DNA of 64,000 nucleotides, from contig NW_006497658.1 in assembly GCF_000471905.2 (NCBI RefSeq), forward strand, positions 2,992,177-3,056,176, read 5' to 3'. Positions 11,501-23,611 of this stretch are shown in pieces. A program made the position numbers and the translations under genes. The notes beneath the pieces are model-generated. The model did not search any database, was not told where the DNA came from, and saw only the letters and a program-made list of their open reading frames with translations. Every line of letters starts with the position of its first letter. Positions within the stretch are counted from its first letter, which is position 1. The stretch comes from Amborella trichopoda. Lineage: Eukaryota; Streptophyta; Magnoliopsida; Amborellales; Amborellaceae.

Positions 11501-14334
11501 CACTTACATAAAAAAGCAAAATGAACATTAATTATTCATAAAAGTGGAACATATAAAAATCAAATAAACTTCTCTCTATTTCAGAAAGCAGATCGGCCAT
11601 CATGTAAAAACTTTAAGGCATCCCAAGAGAGAGATATTGACCACACAACATAGGTTCATTGTTATGGATGTTTGCATAAGAGATGAAAGGGGAGTGAAAT
11701 TAATACGTGCCCAAGAATTAGGAGACGGAATTTAAAAAGGCAAAAATTAGTTATATAGGAATAAATTGATAAAAGAAGGAAGATAGAATTCTGAGAACGC
11801 AATTAATATTATATAGAATGAGATGGCTGATTGTGTTAAGAAAATGGTAAAAGAGGGAATCTTGAGGGAAATGACGTTCGGATAAGGAAATAAAAATGAG
11901 AAAGGGGAAGCGCAGGGATCTAGATCATATTAAATTCATTAAGAGTCAGAATCAGAGGGTCTTGGTGAAGGATGACATTAATGAAAGTTTGGATTTTTTA
12001 TTTTCAAAAATTGCTAAACAACGACCACTAGGAAAGCACAATGTTAGGAGGAACCTTTAACATAAATGAGGTCGAAGGCCATAGATACATTAGTAGAATT
12101 AGAATATTTAAAGTGAAAGAAGCTTTAAGAAAGACAAAGATAGGAAAAGCTTTACTACCAAATAGTATCCCAATAGAGGTTTGAAACTACTTCAAAGAGA
12201 TTTGCATATCGTGGTTGACCAAATCATTTTACAAGATTTTGAGAACAAAATAAATGTTGGATGAATGGAGAAATAGTATTGTGGTACCTATCTAAAAAAA
12301 CAAAAGAGACATACAAAATTGTTACAAACTATCGAGGGATTAAACTTATGAGCCACACTATGAAACTGTGATAGAGAGTGATTGAGTAACGATTACAACA
12401 TGAAACAAGTGTATCAAAAAAATAATTCGATTTTATAGCAGGGACGTCAGCAATTGAGGCTATTTTCCCATTTAGGCAACTGATGGAGAAGTTACAGAGA
12501 AGAGAAAAGATATTCACTTGGTCTTTATTGATTTAGAGAAAGCATACGATAGGTTCACTAGAGAATTAATTTGGTGGTGTTGGAAACAAAAGGAGACTCA
12601 AGAGGATATATGGACATGGTGAGATTATGCGACAAAATGTTAGGTGGTCAAGAAATAACATATCTATAGAATAAGTTTAGTTGAGATGAGGATATTGAGA
12701 TGAATGAGTAGTAAGACAAAAAAAGATGGAATTTAGAATATATACATCAAGGAGAACTTAGGGGTGGCTCCAATAAATGATAAGATGAGGGAAAGTAGAC
12801 TTAAGTGGTCTGGCCATGTCCAATGTCGACCTAGAACAGCACCAATTAAAAGGGGCGATTTGGTGCAAGTGGAAGACTCTAAAAGGCAAAGGGAAGGCCC
12901 AAAAGGACATAGAATGAAGTAGTGAGAAGACATGAAGTAATGAGAAGAGATATGATGACCTATGGTCTGACTGAGTGTATGCCCATTGACGGAGCAAAAT
13001 GGCATAACATAACCCGTATAGCCGACCCCAAAATAGTTGGGATAAGCGTTAATCCTCAGACGATGATAATTCCCCTTGCCCCTTGCCTCAAGTACTTGGC
13101 AGACTTCACCTGAAATCCTTCAAAATAATGCACAAACTAAACTCGAACTTCTGCCAAAGAATCTCCAAATTTACTGAAATAATCTATTTCAAGAAAAAGT
13201 GTTCCTAATTTTTCCACCCACAGCAGTGACCTACAGAAGCAGAGGAATAATGTTGCACTATGCACCCACATATACAGGTGATAGACAACATTTTCAAGCA
13301 CATCACGTTAGCAGGTATCTATGGGTATACGCATTGCGGCCAAGGGTGCATTCGCTTTGATGTGATTGCATAAAGCATTATGCTACTGCATCTGATAAGT
13401 GATTTCTATGATGAGGAAAATGGTGGCTCATGGATTCACAGCCAATAGCGTAGCTCTACCCACTTCATGTGCACCATAACCCATTAGGGCCAGTGTGAAT
13501 CCATAAAAGATGGGTTCATTTACCCCTTCCGTGCCTATGCACATGTTATATGAAGATTTTGAAGAATTTTTAGTTTGCACCTGAGACGCTTCGGCAAAAC
13601 AATCCATGTCTAACGTGTAACATCCTACATGCCACAATCAGGTAGCATAAATTGGTTCATCTAAGTGTCACATACTTGTGGTTAATGTTGGAATCTCCAG
13701 TGTTTGTGTCACTTATGAGCTACAAGACACTCTGTAGAACATAAGGGTTCTTTATTCAGCTAGAGGGACTAATTTGCAATTTATATATTTTTCAAAATTG
13801 ATTTCCATACTGGCATGCAATGTCAATGTATGCAAACAAGCACATAGAACACAACCATATGCATGTACAAACAGCAATAACATCTCATATTGGTAGGATA
13901 CACAATCCAAAAGGGAAAATGGCAAATTATACCGTATGCTAGAAGGCATCCAATCAAACACTCAATAATCAAAACAGAAAGGAACCGTAACGTTGAAGCC
14001 AGGATCCCCTAGGTAAAAATTGCCCCAGTTAAAAATCAACGTAAAGATGCCATGGTAGTAATTCAATTTAGAAACACTTTTAGGAGACTATTTCATCAAT
14101 GACCGCACAAGAATGCAGAAGCACAAAACGTAAAAGCTTCACTTAATCTTGACATGGAATTCATTCATGTGATATTAAAATGCCATCTCATCTTGCAATC
14201 CAAGGATAAAACCAAGAAAAGTCTAATATCATCTACAGTTAGCATGACAAGATGCATATCAGATTTTGTGATATTCTTATACCCAACTACAGAAAATGCT
14301 TATGATCTCTCACAAATGAAGTCCTATGATCTAC
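8529..14334 (-). other. ISE2 intron 5 (5.8 kb)
   Basis: Contains a decayed RTE LINE (10685-13065). Around 9060-9190 there is a segment with CCAGxTC-type words resembling hAT subterminal repeats, too decayed to call. 9200-10680 and 13066-14334 are AT-rich with nothing recognised. Confidence 0.65.
10685..13065 (+). mobile_element. Decayed RTE-clade LINE
   Basis: The 5' region has the plant RTE signature (AATGGCCGGTCATGCC ... GGAGGAGGGTTG near 10708-10760). From 11020 the frame reads LATWNVGTLTSKSVELVD, the start of the APE-like endonuclease; DFAMAHDLVIANTYI and LTTQHRFIVMD follow at 11470-11670. The reverse-transcriptase start is at 12320-12550 (NYRGIKLMS ... IDLEKAYDR), then the frame jumps to the 3' region (GVAPINDKMRESRLKWSGHV at 12760, ADPKIVG at 13020). 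The part that should carry the YADD catalytic box is missing, and many stops break the frame. A dead, internally deleted copy in sense opposite to the host gene. Confidence 0.85.
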
Positions 14335-14421
14335 CTGCCCAATCCAACCAGCTAGCTCTTCAGGGTTTGCAACTGTTGCAGAAAGGCATATAAGCTGAAC
14401 CTCTTTCGGGCAATAAATCAC
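14335..14421 (-). CDS. ISE2: ISE2 exon 5 (residues 332-360), SAT motif
   Basis: An 87-bp exon in phase 0 at both ends: VIYCPKEVQLICLSATVANP, then EELAGWIGQ. Motif III (Ser-Ala-Thr, residues 345-347) couples ATP hydrolysis to unwinding. Intron 4 before it is 104 bp, intron 5 after it 5.8 kb. Donor GTAGAT. Confidence 0.93.
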
Positions 14422-14525
14422 CTGAACATTTGCCCATTGTTAACAGCTCAATACGAGCTGCAAAAATTTTGATGACTGCCACAAAACAAGTCTATCTAGA
14501 ATAACAAAAATTGTGGAGAACATAC

Positions 14526-14634
14526 TATCTCCTCCCAAACAGTGCCACGAGAAATGTCACTAAGATAGTGCACTTCATCCAACACAATCACATCAACTTG
14601 GAATAATCTACTTCCCTCCGCGATCATGCCAACA
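14526..14634 (-). CDS. ISE2: ISE2 exon 4 (residues 295-331), DEVH box
   Basis: Starts after a TTGCAG acceptor and encodes VDVIVLDEVHYLSD. The DEVH box (residues 314-317, codons at 14568-14579) is the magnesium-ATP hydrolysis motif that gives this helicase its class name. It ends GTVWEEI in phase 0 with a GTATGT donor. The catalytic Asp and Glu are present. Confidence 0.94.
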
Positions 14635-16137
14635 CTGCAAGAACAGAACAGCTATAAGCCCATTCCCCAATCATATGGTAATAGAGAAAAATGATTAGGT
14701 CAAAAACCTTACGCTCGGTGAGCATAAGAGAATAACAAACAGAGCAACAACTAACCATTTGATAATATACCAAAACAAATCTATATATTAAAAATAACAA
14801 GCCAGCACTGGCTATTTTACCAATTAATATAAGGAACATTTTCACTAGAAACATGATGAGAAATTCAAGTTCTAAACCAAGGTAGTAGTTAACAACTGTT
14901 TTTTTAAATGAAAAGATGCCAACAAGGCCAATTACTCATGGTTAGAAGCATTAACTGAACAATTTGTAATCTCAGACAAGAATACAGATAATAAGTACAA
15001 ATTTCATTTATGTTCATTAACAACATACTGAAAACTATTAAATTTATCCAATATGGAGCAGAAACAATTAACAAGGCAGCTACATATTCTAAATGCATTT
15101 TATCAATCAAGTGTAAGATGCTAAGAGAAAGACTGAAAATATTATTATAACGAAACAAATACTCCATGATTGAGAGAATACTTATCAACTTCTTTTCAAA
15201 GTCGATGGCATATTAAGTTCGATCAAGAAAATAACAAATAAAAGAAATATACAAAGATTAGATCAGTGTCTGGTTGTGAAAGAATAATCGAAGAAAATGT
15301 TAGATAGACACATATACTAAGAAGCACTCCCCATTTACCAAGTTATCACCCATGTCATCATCCACTTCCTTGTGAATATTGAGCACCTAACACAATAGAG
15401 CTATGCTTTCCATGAGAAAACTAGACAGACTTGGCAACAAGCACACAATGAAGAAGCAAAGAAACACTTGAATAGGATGGCTAATGTACCCAGAATCACA
15501 GAATTTGAGGCAGAAAACGGTAAAAGTAATGGAAGCCACCAAACCCCACTGTCCAAAGGATTCATTTGGAGCTTGCATGCTCACAGGCATGCACTTTGGT
15601 GGATGTTCGTTAAAGACAAATGACATGGGATTTCAACTACAGAACGTCAAACCAAATTCATCATTCCGAGACATTTTCTGTTCTATCGAATGGATGAGTC
15701 TACTATAGTCCAGGACAAGTTTCAAGAGCTGACAACTATGATAACCTGTTGAGATGAACATCCAAACCTTACCTAGTTAAGAATTCCAAACATTCTTGCC
15801 GACTCACAACAAAATGGCCAGGAAAAGACAGATCTCCTCGTGCTCCACCACTTCATCGGAATAGACCGTGGTTCAGCAGACTCCACATCCAACGAAAATA
15901 CTCCATAGGCAAAGAACAAATTCAATAATTAATCATAACCTCCATAAGAAACTATGAAACCTTAAAGGATCTCGTAGGATTCCACTACAAACAGAACTTG
16001 CCACATTTTGGAAGCTTAACCTTAAATGGATATGGTCTCCAAAAGAGATAGACACTTTCCACTTAACCTTAGCAGAAAAAAAGGAAGCCATAACAAATAC
16101 AAATGCTTATAAGCCAGAATATAGCCTCAACACCTTA

Positions 16138-16346
16138 AGGCCTGTTTGGATCATGTAGAAGTCACTGGTACAGTGGCTTTATATGTCAAGGCCTTACTTT
16201 TCAGTCTTTAGTGTGGAATCCGAGGCCCAGCTGATAGATGAAACCTGATACATTGGGGATGGGAGTAAATTTTCAAAACATTGTTTTTCCCACCTCCAAT
16301 AAGGCAGCCTGGCGTGAGAATTTATACGCCACATCCAAACTGGCTG
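16138..16346. mobile_element. Harbinger/Tourist-like MITE
   Basis: 209 bp with imperfect terminal inverted repeats (GGCCTGTTTGGAT at the left, complement of ATCCAAACTGGCTG at the right), flanked by TTA on both sides, the 3-bp target choice of PIF/Harbinger elements. No coding capacity. Confidence 0.55.
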
Positions 16347-16647
16347 TTATAAGAGTGCATCAACCACATAATACAGGAAGCAACGTCAGGACACCAAACC
16401 ATGTCCACAAGTAAATCAACCTCCATCACAACAAATAGCGCAACCTCAACATAGCTAGCTATAAAATAGTTTAATCTTCCTTCTAAATACACAAAATTTA
16501 AATTGTTCCACAAGAAGGTAGCAAACTCTTGTTTTATGAAAATAAGGTCATTGTGTCATGTATTGGTTTTAGGTGTCAAAACTTCACTCCCTCACTTAAA
16601 ACATATTGAGTGAAGGCGACCATGTGAGCCAAGTGGAGAGATAGAGG

Positions 16648-17041
16648 CAATGTTCCAAAAAATGCCAGGTGGTGCCTAGCTGGGTAGGGAGGGTCAGGCC
16701 GCCTAGCGCCTTGGCAGCCTCCCAAGTTTCTGGGTGGCCCAGGTGGAAGAACAGGGGTAGGAGGTGTGATCCAACTGTTTTAGGCCCAAATTCTATGTAA
16801 AAAATGCATATTAAGGCATAACACATTAAGAATGCATAACACATAGTCCATCCATAGTCCATATACTCCATACCATTAGTCCACACTCCAACCACAACAA
16901 AAACTGCATATTGGGGTCCAAAGTATTTGAGATTTGGACAATTTGTTAATAGCACATTAAGAAAATAGGAAAATATAATCCAACATTCAAATGTAATACT
17001 AGACATAACACATAGTTCATAGTCCATAAACCCCATACCCC
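16648..17041 (-). mobile_element. hAT 3'-end fragment, same family as the 29991-40211 element
   Basis: Read on the minus strand this shares the TATGGACTATGGATGGACTA ... GGGCCACCCA ... GCCACC-type run with the 3' end of the large hAT in intron 1 (40040-40211). It ends at 16648 in CAATGTTCC on the plus strand, a variant of the CAGTGTTGC terminus. The transposase is absent. The long open frame here is not a gene. Confidence 0.7.
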
Positions 17042-18108
17042 CGAGAGATCCTACAGAAATGCAAAAATGTGGTTTTTTTATAGTTTCTTTCAATCTAAAA
17101 GGTTAAAAAGGGGTTTAGGTCAAATAACCTCGCACCCCCCCCCCCCTCTCCCCCCTCTTATTTGGGGGGAAAGTGAAAGGAGTGGCTATATGGAACTCAA
17201 GGTATTAAAATAAAATAAAAAAAATTTCTTTTATTCAATATACCTGAATTCCACTTATATAGGACACTATACACTAAAAAATAATAAAATCCACCACGAA
17301 AACTTGCTATATGTTGCTTGGAGTTACCCTCACATGTCTTACACCCCACACCCCATTCCTTGACTGATGGCGCACTTTTTGTCCCTTTTGATGGAATTTC
17401 AGATATAGGAAGTTTTCATAGGTAATATCTCTTAGTCTAGGGTTTTAGAGAGCATCGAAACCTAAATGGGTTTGTAGAAACCCTTAGGAACAAATTAGGG
17501 CTGGCCATGAAGGCATAGAATCCTCCTATGACTGGGCATACCCCTTTTTCTTCTCCAAACAGCAAAAGCAAAACCCTAATTAGGGTTTCAAAGTGCCACC
17601 TTTGTCTCATCAAATTGGGGGTATGACCTTTTTAGGAGAGAGAAAAATAATTTTTTAATGAAAGAGGTAGAGAGACTTGGTGCATGAAGGAGAGAGAAAT
17701 ATGTGTTTTGAGAGAGAGGGGCTCAATGGTGTTTAAATAAAAAGAATTCCTTCTATTTGGATTAGAATTCCTTCCTTAGGTATTGTCTATTCAATGCCAC
17801 AGCTTGACCAATACGAACTTAGGAAATCTGTGGGTGTGAGAGAACAAATCCCACAAATCAGCCATCATGATTTTGGGTGGATTATTAGGAACATTATCCC
17901 CTTATAATTTGACCCAAGTCCAACTTCTATTTAAATTAAAATTAAGACCAATCCAAAACTTCCTAATATCTTTCCAAAATCTGTGGGAAGTTAAAATAAT
18001 TAGAGTTTTGGTCAAACCAAACTCCTAATTAAAAAAAATCTTTTAATATTTAAAATATTGCCCTAAAATAACCTTTAACAAAAAAGCGATGTCACATAAA
18101 TAAAAGAA

Positions 18109-18501
18109 GGAAAAAGTTTTTAAAAGTGCGAGGATCTAAACAATCAAATTAGGGCACATCTCAAAATTTTCACTAGAGAGGTTGCCTTGATGCCCAAATA
18201 TCCTTAAATTGATCATCTTGACCTCAAGACGCATGGAAATGAGAAAAAAATGGATTTCAAGTTTTGGAAATAGTGCATCTTGTAATGCATTTTTGGATCA
18301 TCAATTTTCAAGATTTTCAAGTTTTCATAGATCTACTCGATCTACATTATTTTTTAAGTTTTAAATTTTATAATTAGAGATGAAAATATATTTTAAGGCT
18401 ATCACAAAGATTTGTAGTATTGAAACCACATTTCTCGACACTATTTGTACGTGCGCTTTACTTTGATTGTTCAGAGCCTCAGCTTTATACAAACGACACC
18501 C
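18109..18501 (-). mobile_element. Mutator-like MITE, 393 bp, copy in ISE2 intron 3
   Basis: Terminal repeats are recognisable as decayed relatives of the 59077-59471 copy, in opposite orientation (GATCTAAACAATCAAATTAG at the left; TTTGATTGTTCAGAGCCTCA at the right). A perfect 9-bp target duplication, ATAAAAGAA, flanks it at 18100-18108 and 18502-18510, the size made by Mutator-type transposases. Confidence 0.85.
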
Positions 18502-19429
18502 ATAAAAGAAAGAGGGTGCGTCACCCAAGAGAGATAAAGTGGTCCCCACAATGGCCCACGTCCCACCCATTGGTGGCACATGTGGGGCTGGATCCTGGGC
18601 CCCACATAAGCCCTTCCAAATTCCATAAATTATGAAAATGCCCTTTCGAAGGATTTTACAGCAGAAATAAATTTCTAAAATTCTGAAAAATTTGCAAAAC
18701 AATCATAAAGGCATTTCTAACACTAAAATAAAATATTTTAGAAGTGAACTAGTACCGATGGGTCAAAATTAGTGACAATAAGGGCATTCCACTTGACCCA
18801 AGAACTATGATCCACTATTGTTTTCTCGTCCAACCCAACAACGACCTATGACCCACAGTCTTGATGCAAGGGTTTATGATTTGGCTTGTCACAGTTGGAC
18901 AATAAACAATGAAACCATGATCATGGAATGTGGTTTTGAGTTTCCCCCTTTTAATAGCAAGTCCAACACTTGTCACTACAGTGCAAAAGGGGCTCTCTCT
19001 ATGCACATGTACACGTGTCCCTCTATAAGACTGCTTCCCAGTAATGCGGTTGTCATGTGTACATGCTGTGCGGAAGTTTGTTGAGAATTTGGCCCTTTAT
19101 CTCATAGGCCTTTATCTCATAGGCCTAACAACCACACATAGAAGATCATATAGTTCTCCTAGCCTACAAATATCATCCCTATGGGGCGATTCGACACACA
19201 AGGGATACATGTTGGGATATGATTGGATGCCCTAGACGTAACTTTTCTCAAGCAAATTTAGGAACAATTAGTGAAGGAGTTTTTCCTGCTAAGCATGGGC
19301 AGCAAGATGCTACTTCCTTTAAAACTAAAGAACAGTTAGTTACTATTTCTAAAAGCGAGCTCCTCGATCTCAAGCAACAAGCTTCTACTCGACACCCTTC
19401 TAGACCTCTTTAATTTGAAAATAAGACCC

Positions 19430-19878
19430 ATTAAATTTTCGTATAGAACCCTAATTCTTCGTATTATTTCATGGTAGAGCCTCCTTCTGTTTTTTGAAAA
19501 TCCTTCTATTTTTCTTTCAAACGGCAGAAGAACACCCCTAAAGATTTCACAATACCCCCTCATCTCTTATCTCCATTTTTTATTGATTTTTTATCATAAA
19601 AATTAGCCCCAACAAATCTTTCTATACCACTTTAACCCAAAAACGTTTTTAATAGGTGAAAAGGGAAAAAGAGGGTTAAAAACGTTTGTGGGATGACATG
19701 GTATAAAAAGATTTGTTGGGGCTAATTTTTATGGTCAAAAGTCAATAAAAGAGGGAGATGAGAGATGAGAGGTACGGTGAAATCCTTGGAGATTTTCTTA
19801 TGCCACTTGAAAGAAAAACGGAAAGAGGGTCTACCATGAAATAATATGAGAAATTAGGGTTCTATACGAAACTTTCCC
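19430..19878. mobile_element. Foldback element, near-complete palindrome
   Basis: Left arm 19430-19652 and right arm 19676-19878 are inverted copies with a loop of roughly 20 bases. Matching words in order: CGTATAGAACCCTAATT, TATTTCATGGTAGA, TTTCTTTCAA, CATAAAAATTAGCCCCAACA and AACGTTTTTAA. No reading frame. Probably a Mutator-like foldback; a short TTGAAAA word flanks both ends but an exact target duplication is not clear. Confidence 0.85.
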
Positions 19879-20562
19879 TTGAAAAATTTCTTCCTTCGTT
19901 CCCTCTCTTACTAGCCTCCATTATCTTACTTTACTTTTCTCCATTTCTCCTCTTTACTATTCCTGAAATTATTTTCGATTGTAACAATAGGTAAGCCCAA
20001 TTTCTCTTCGCAAGCCAGCTGTAGTTGCAGAGTGTACCAGCAATTTTCAGTCATGAAAGGCCTACTAGACCATTCTATAAGTTTCAATAGGCACCAATCT
20101 GAAAAAAATGAGAGGCTTCGATTTCTTTTTCGTAGTCCAATGGCGGCACTATATAAAGTTAATCCTTCTTTCTCCGTTATGCCACTCCATAAGCAAGGAG
20201 CTCCATGCACAAGCAGAGCAAAAGCAAGACAAGGGGAATTCCTATATTGATGGAAGTATCCCATGCAAAATCCTTGAATTCTGTACTTCATATTTTGACC
20301 CTAGTTTAGTTCGTAGGAGCTGAACAGGAATGTAGGTTCTAATTTATCACTTTTTGGCACTTAATTAACCAGTTATAAGGCAACACTATACTATGATCAA
20401 CAGGCTACTTGAGTTCCAAAGGGAAATATTTGGTTGACCAACACAATAAGGTTGATTTTGGAAACTAGTAGGCATTTATCCTAAGTTAGTCTGATATTTC
20501 CAACAGCCTTTGCTCTTAGGAGTAGTCCAATAGTAGGGTGAATGGCATTCTGTTGGACAACT

Positions 20563-20605
20563 CCAGCATGGACCCCTGGCCACCTAAGTGGCGCCTTACA
20601 AATTT
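20563..20605 (-). mobile_element. Terminal relic of the hAT family
   Basis: On the minus strand, GGCGCCACTTAGGTGGCC followed by AGGGGTCC resembles the outer 40 bases of the 3' end of the intron-1 hAT. Only a terminal fragment is seen. Confidence 0.35.
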
Positions 20606-21269
20606 TAAACACAGTGTAGAAAAGCATAAGAACTTGTGTCATAGCTGCATTGACAGCATATTTATGCACCATTGATGCCAAGCATTCATTTAAACTGACT
20701 TTTCCTTATAAAGTTAAAGGCTCCATTGCATTTCATCTCTCCCTTCTTCACCTTGCTTCATCTCCTTCTCCTCTGAACTGGTACAAAACTAGACTCAAGG
20801 AGCGCTTAGAAGGTTTGCTCTATGAAACCTGGATTAAAAGGATTTTTAGTGAAAGAAAGGGTTTTTTGTGAAAGAACGTGGTCAATCCAGCAAACTTAGG
20901 GTATGTCGTCAAATCATAGCCCATTGATCAGTTATGGGTGGAACTTTTGGTTATGAAGTATTTTTCATGATTATATGAAATTTTTCTCAAGCATTTCGTT
21001 GTTTCAGACCCTTCTCATTTGTGCTAGACCGCACAACCTGGTGTATGTGCTTCATCATTTCAAACACATTCCGAAACATTTTATTGCTTGGGTTAGCTAT
21101 GGCCTATCGTCCACCACCTTTCTATAATTTTCTACCCCATGTTATTGAGTGCATTGAGAGTAGCATTGAATTCCACGGATTCTGTGAGAAACTTCTTTTT
21201 GAGAAAGTTAACTTCAATGACAAACTTCTCTGCGCTACTATTTCATGGTTTTCCATATATAGCATTGTC

Positions 21270-21500
21270 TAAAAATCAGTGATCCAGATCGGAACCAGCC
21301 GATCCAGATCAAGAATCGGTCGGGCCAATCTAGATCCCGTAAAATATCGAGAACCAGCTGGTTCTGAATCAACCTGTCCCCATTGGTTCTAGACCAGCCC
21401 GTCTTTTTTTTATTTTTAAACTTTTTAAACTTTTTAATGACCGGAACCAGCCAGCTCGTGCCGATTCTAGCTGATTCTTTGACAGAACCGGCCCCATAAT
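21270..21500. mobile_element. hAT-like non-autonomous stretch
   Basis: Begins CAGTGATCCAGATCGG and is packed with GATCCAGATC, GGAACCAG and GAACCGG words, like the subterminal repeats of the 37240-38710 insertion. No clear second terminus or target duplication was found, so the limits are approximate. Confidence 0.4.
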
Positions 21501-21939
21501 TTTGTATAGTCACTTGCATATCCTTGTTTGATAAATCACAGATGAAAAAGCAAATGATGTAAAACGATAGTCACTTGCATATCCAATGAGGAAACTCTCA
21601 GTTTGATAACAGGATTTCAAGAACATACGAGAATATACCAAAAAAATAAGTGATTGCATGAGTATGAATGTTCATCATTCAAAAAGAGAACAGCTCTCTC
21701 AATGAGAGACATCAACTAGAGAACAAGAGACAACACAAAAGGCACCAAGTGAGCAATTCCACACATATTACACATGTGGAGGAAGGAAATATAACGGTGT
21801 TGGATCTGGCATTCAAGTGAGGTTTAGAGTGGGTGGGAACTAGAGAGCAATCAATGGAAAATATAACAAAATTTGACCATATGCCACATCTTCGCCAAGT
21901 ACACACACCAATCAGCAAATCATAACGAATTGAGCATGG

Positions 21940-22110
21940 AGTCAAAATTGCACGTAGCGTGCTTTTATGTTTACGAGCCAAAATTCTAGCACACGAAAGT
22001 CGAAGTATATACTTTATTCGACACGGTCTTTTTGTAGGATCTGCTGTGATATCAATAGATATTTCCAATAAGATTACGGATAAAAAAAATCCAAATAATT
22101 GGTATGTATG
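21940..22110 (-). pseudogene. matK: Plastid matK 3'-region fragment (NUPT)
   Basis: The minus strand reads RIKYILRLSCARILARKHKS, the conserved C-terminal block of plastid maturase K, with recognisable but decayed sequence on its N-terminal side. Flanking DNA is unrelated to the plastid trnK region, so this is an old nuclear insertion of plastid DNA. Only about 170 bp is identifiable and it is not functional. Confidence 0.8.
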
Positions 22111-22251
22111 TGGCCTAGTTGTACTTTTAACTGACATAAGGAATCTAGCGGTTATGTACAATTAAAGAGATGTCAAATGACAACATATCGCTTTGGGTTC
22201 ATAAGCAGAATAAAGAACAACCTGAGTTCAAGGGAAAATACAAACAATAAA

Positions 22252-22900
22252 TATCATCATCATCATCATCATCAGTGCCTTACCTCCAACTATTTGGAGT
22301 CAGCTACACGAATCTTATTCTATCATTCTGCTCTATCAAGTTTATCCTTTTAGAGCCTTGCATTTGAACCAAATCGCCCCTTCTAAGGGGTGTTGTATAA
22401 ACCTACACATGGCCAGCCCACCTAAGTCTAGTTTCCCTTGTCTTATTGCCTATTAGAGCCATCCCTAAGCTCCCTCGGATGTTTTCATTATGAATTTTAT
22501 CCTTTCTTGTCTTGTCACTCATCCATTTCAACATCTTCATCTCAGCTACACTCATAATATGGACATGTTGCTTCTTAATCACCCAATATTTCGTCCCATA
22601 AAGTATGCTTAGTCTCATGACCAAACCAGAGAACTTCCCCTTCAATTTGATTGATATACGGCGATCACATAAAACTCGAGATGTACATCTTTACTTCACC
22701 CACCCAGCTCTAATTCTATGTACGACATCTTCTTCAATCTCTCCATTCTGCTAGATTATCAATCCAAGATATCGAAAATAATCTCTTTTAGGTATTTCTT
22801 GGCCATCAATCTCAAATACTTCCTTGTTTCTACTCCTACTATTACTAAGCTTGCATTCCGTTATTTTGTCTTAGTCCTGCTAATTCTAAAACTGCTAATA
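22252..22900 (-). mobile_element. 5'-truncated RTE-clade LINE
   Basis: The minus strand carries the 3' third of an RTE ORF: FRYLG, then VLCDRRISIKLKGKF, YWVIKK, SVAEMKMLKWM, TRKDKI and RLRWAGHV, with frameshifts. It ends in GCTGACTCCAAATAGTTGG followed by a TGA-repeat tail (plus-strand ATC repeats at 22252-22275), the usual 3' terminus of plant RTE elements. Confidence 0.88.
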
Positions 22901-23317
22901 CAATCAATAAATATTAAAAAAATAAACCAAATATTTTTGTTCTAATGAGCCTGAACTCGACAAGCTGGATTGGGACATAAAGCCAAAGATGTTAAGGAGA
23001 CCCTAGATCATGGTGAAATTGTCTTGTAGTTCAATAGACAATGATACATTTTTTTACACAATAAGAAGTTTAGGATAATCTAAAAGTGATATTCATTGTT
23101 AAACCATTATCAATGTTATATAGATATTCATGATGAACAGTTGCTTATCCATGAAATAGTGAATAATCCATATTACATATGCAGCATTCTTCACTAAACA
23201 TGCATAGAAGATTATGCCAAACCTTCACAACAGACTCAGTTCACTCCAGAAACCTCAGAAAACGTAACTCATAGTTCAACCGAGGAATAGCAAACATCAT
23301 TTCGTTTCTGATGATAC

Positions 23318-23431
23318 CTTTGGTATAACATATTGCGAAGAATCTCTGTAGTCATAATTAAAATTTGAGAATCTTTATTTATTACAGAATCACCAGTGAG
23401 AAGGCCAACACTGCTTTCACCAAATGTTTCC
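23318..23431 (-). CDS. ISE2: ISE2 exon 3 (residues 257-295), motif Ib
   Basis: After a TCAG acceptor the exon completes Arg257 and reads ETFGESSVGLLTGD, then TTEILRNMLYQ. GLLTGD (266-271) and TTEIL (284-288) are the conserved RNA-contacting motifs Ib/Ic of Ski2-like DExH helicases. Donor GTATCA, phase 2. Intron 2 before it is only 180 bp; intron 3 after it is 8.7 kb. Confidence 0.93.
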
Positions 23432-23611
23432 CTGATCATAGATAGAACATCAAAATAAGTATATTAGTTTGTAGAAACTTGCATAAAAATATTTCTCAAG
23501 ATATTACCATAGAAAATATTTCATATGAATTTCAGAATATCATTGAAGAAGCAACCTAATGTATATAAGATACTTTCCTCATAAACAAGGATTGCTAAAA
23601 TTACATCATAC

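Larger units (their letters stand above)
14635..23317 (-). other. ISE2 intron 3 (8.7 kb)
   Basis: A graveyard of small elements: MITE 16138-16346, hAT relic 16648-17041, Mutator-like MITE 18109-18501, foldback 19430-19878, hAT-end relic near 20563-20605, hAT-like stretch 21270-21500, plastid fragment 21940-22110 and RTE fragment 22252-22900. 14635-16137 and 17042-18108 show nothing firm; 19090-19130 has a 16-bp tandem repeat (CTTTATCTCATAGGC unit). Confidence 0.7.

Noticed and set aside
16596-17093. 165-codon open frame on the minus strand
   Set aside because: It is the 3' non-coding end of a hAT family member, matching 32570-32760 and 40040-40211 at DNA level; not a gene.
21712-22161. 149-codon open frame on the minus strand
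   Set aside because: Only the matK-like block is meaningful; the rest is flanking sequence read by chance.
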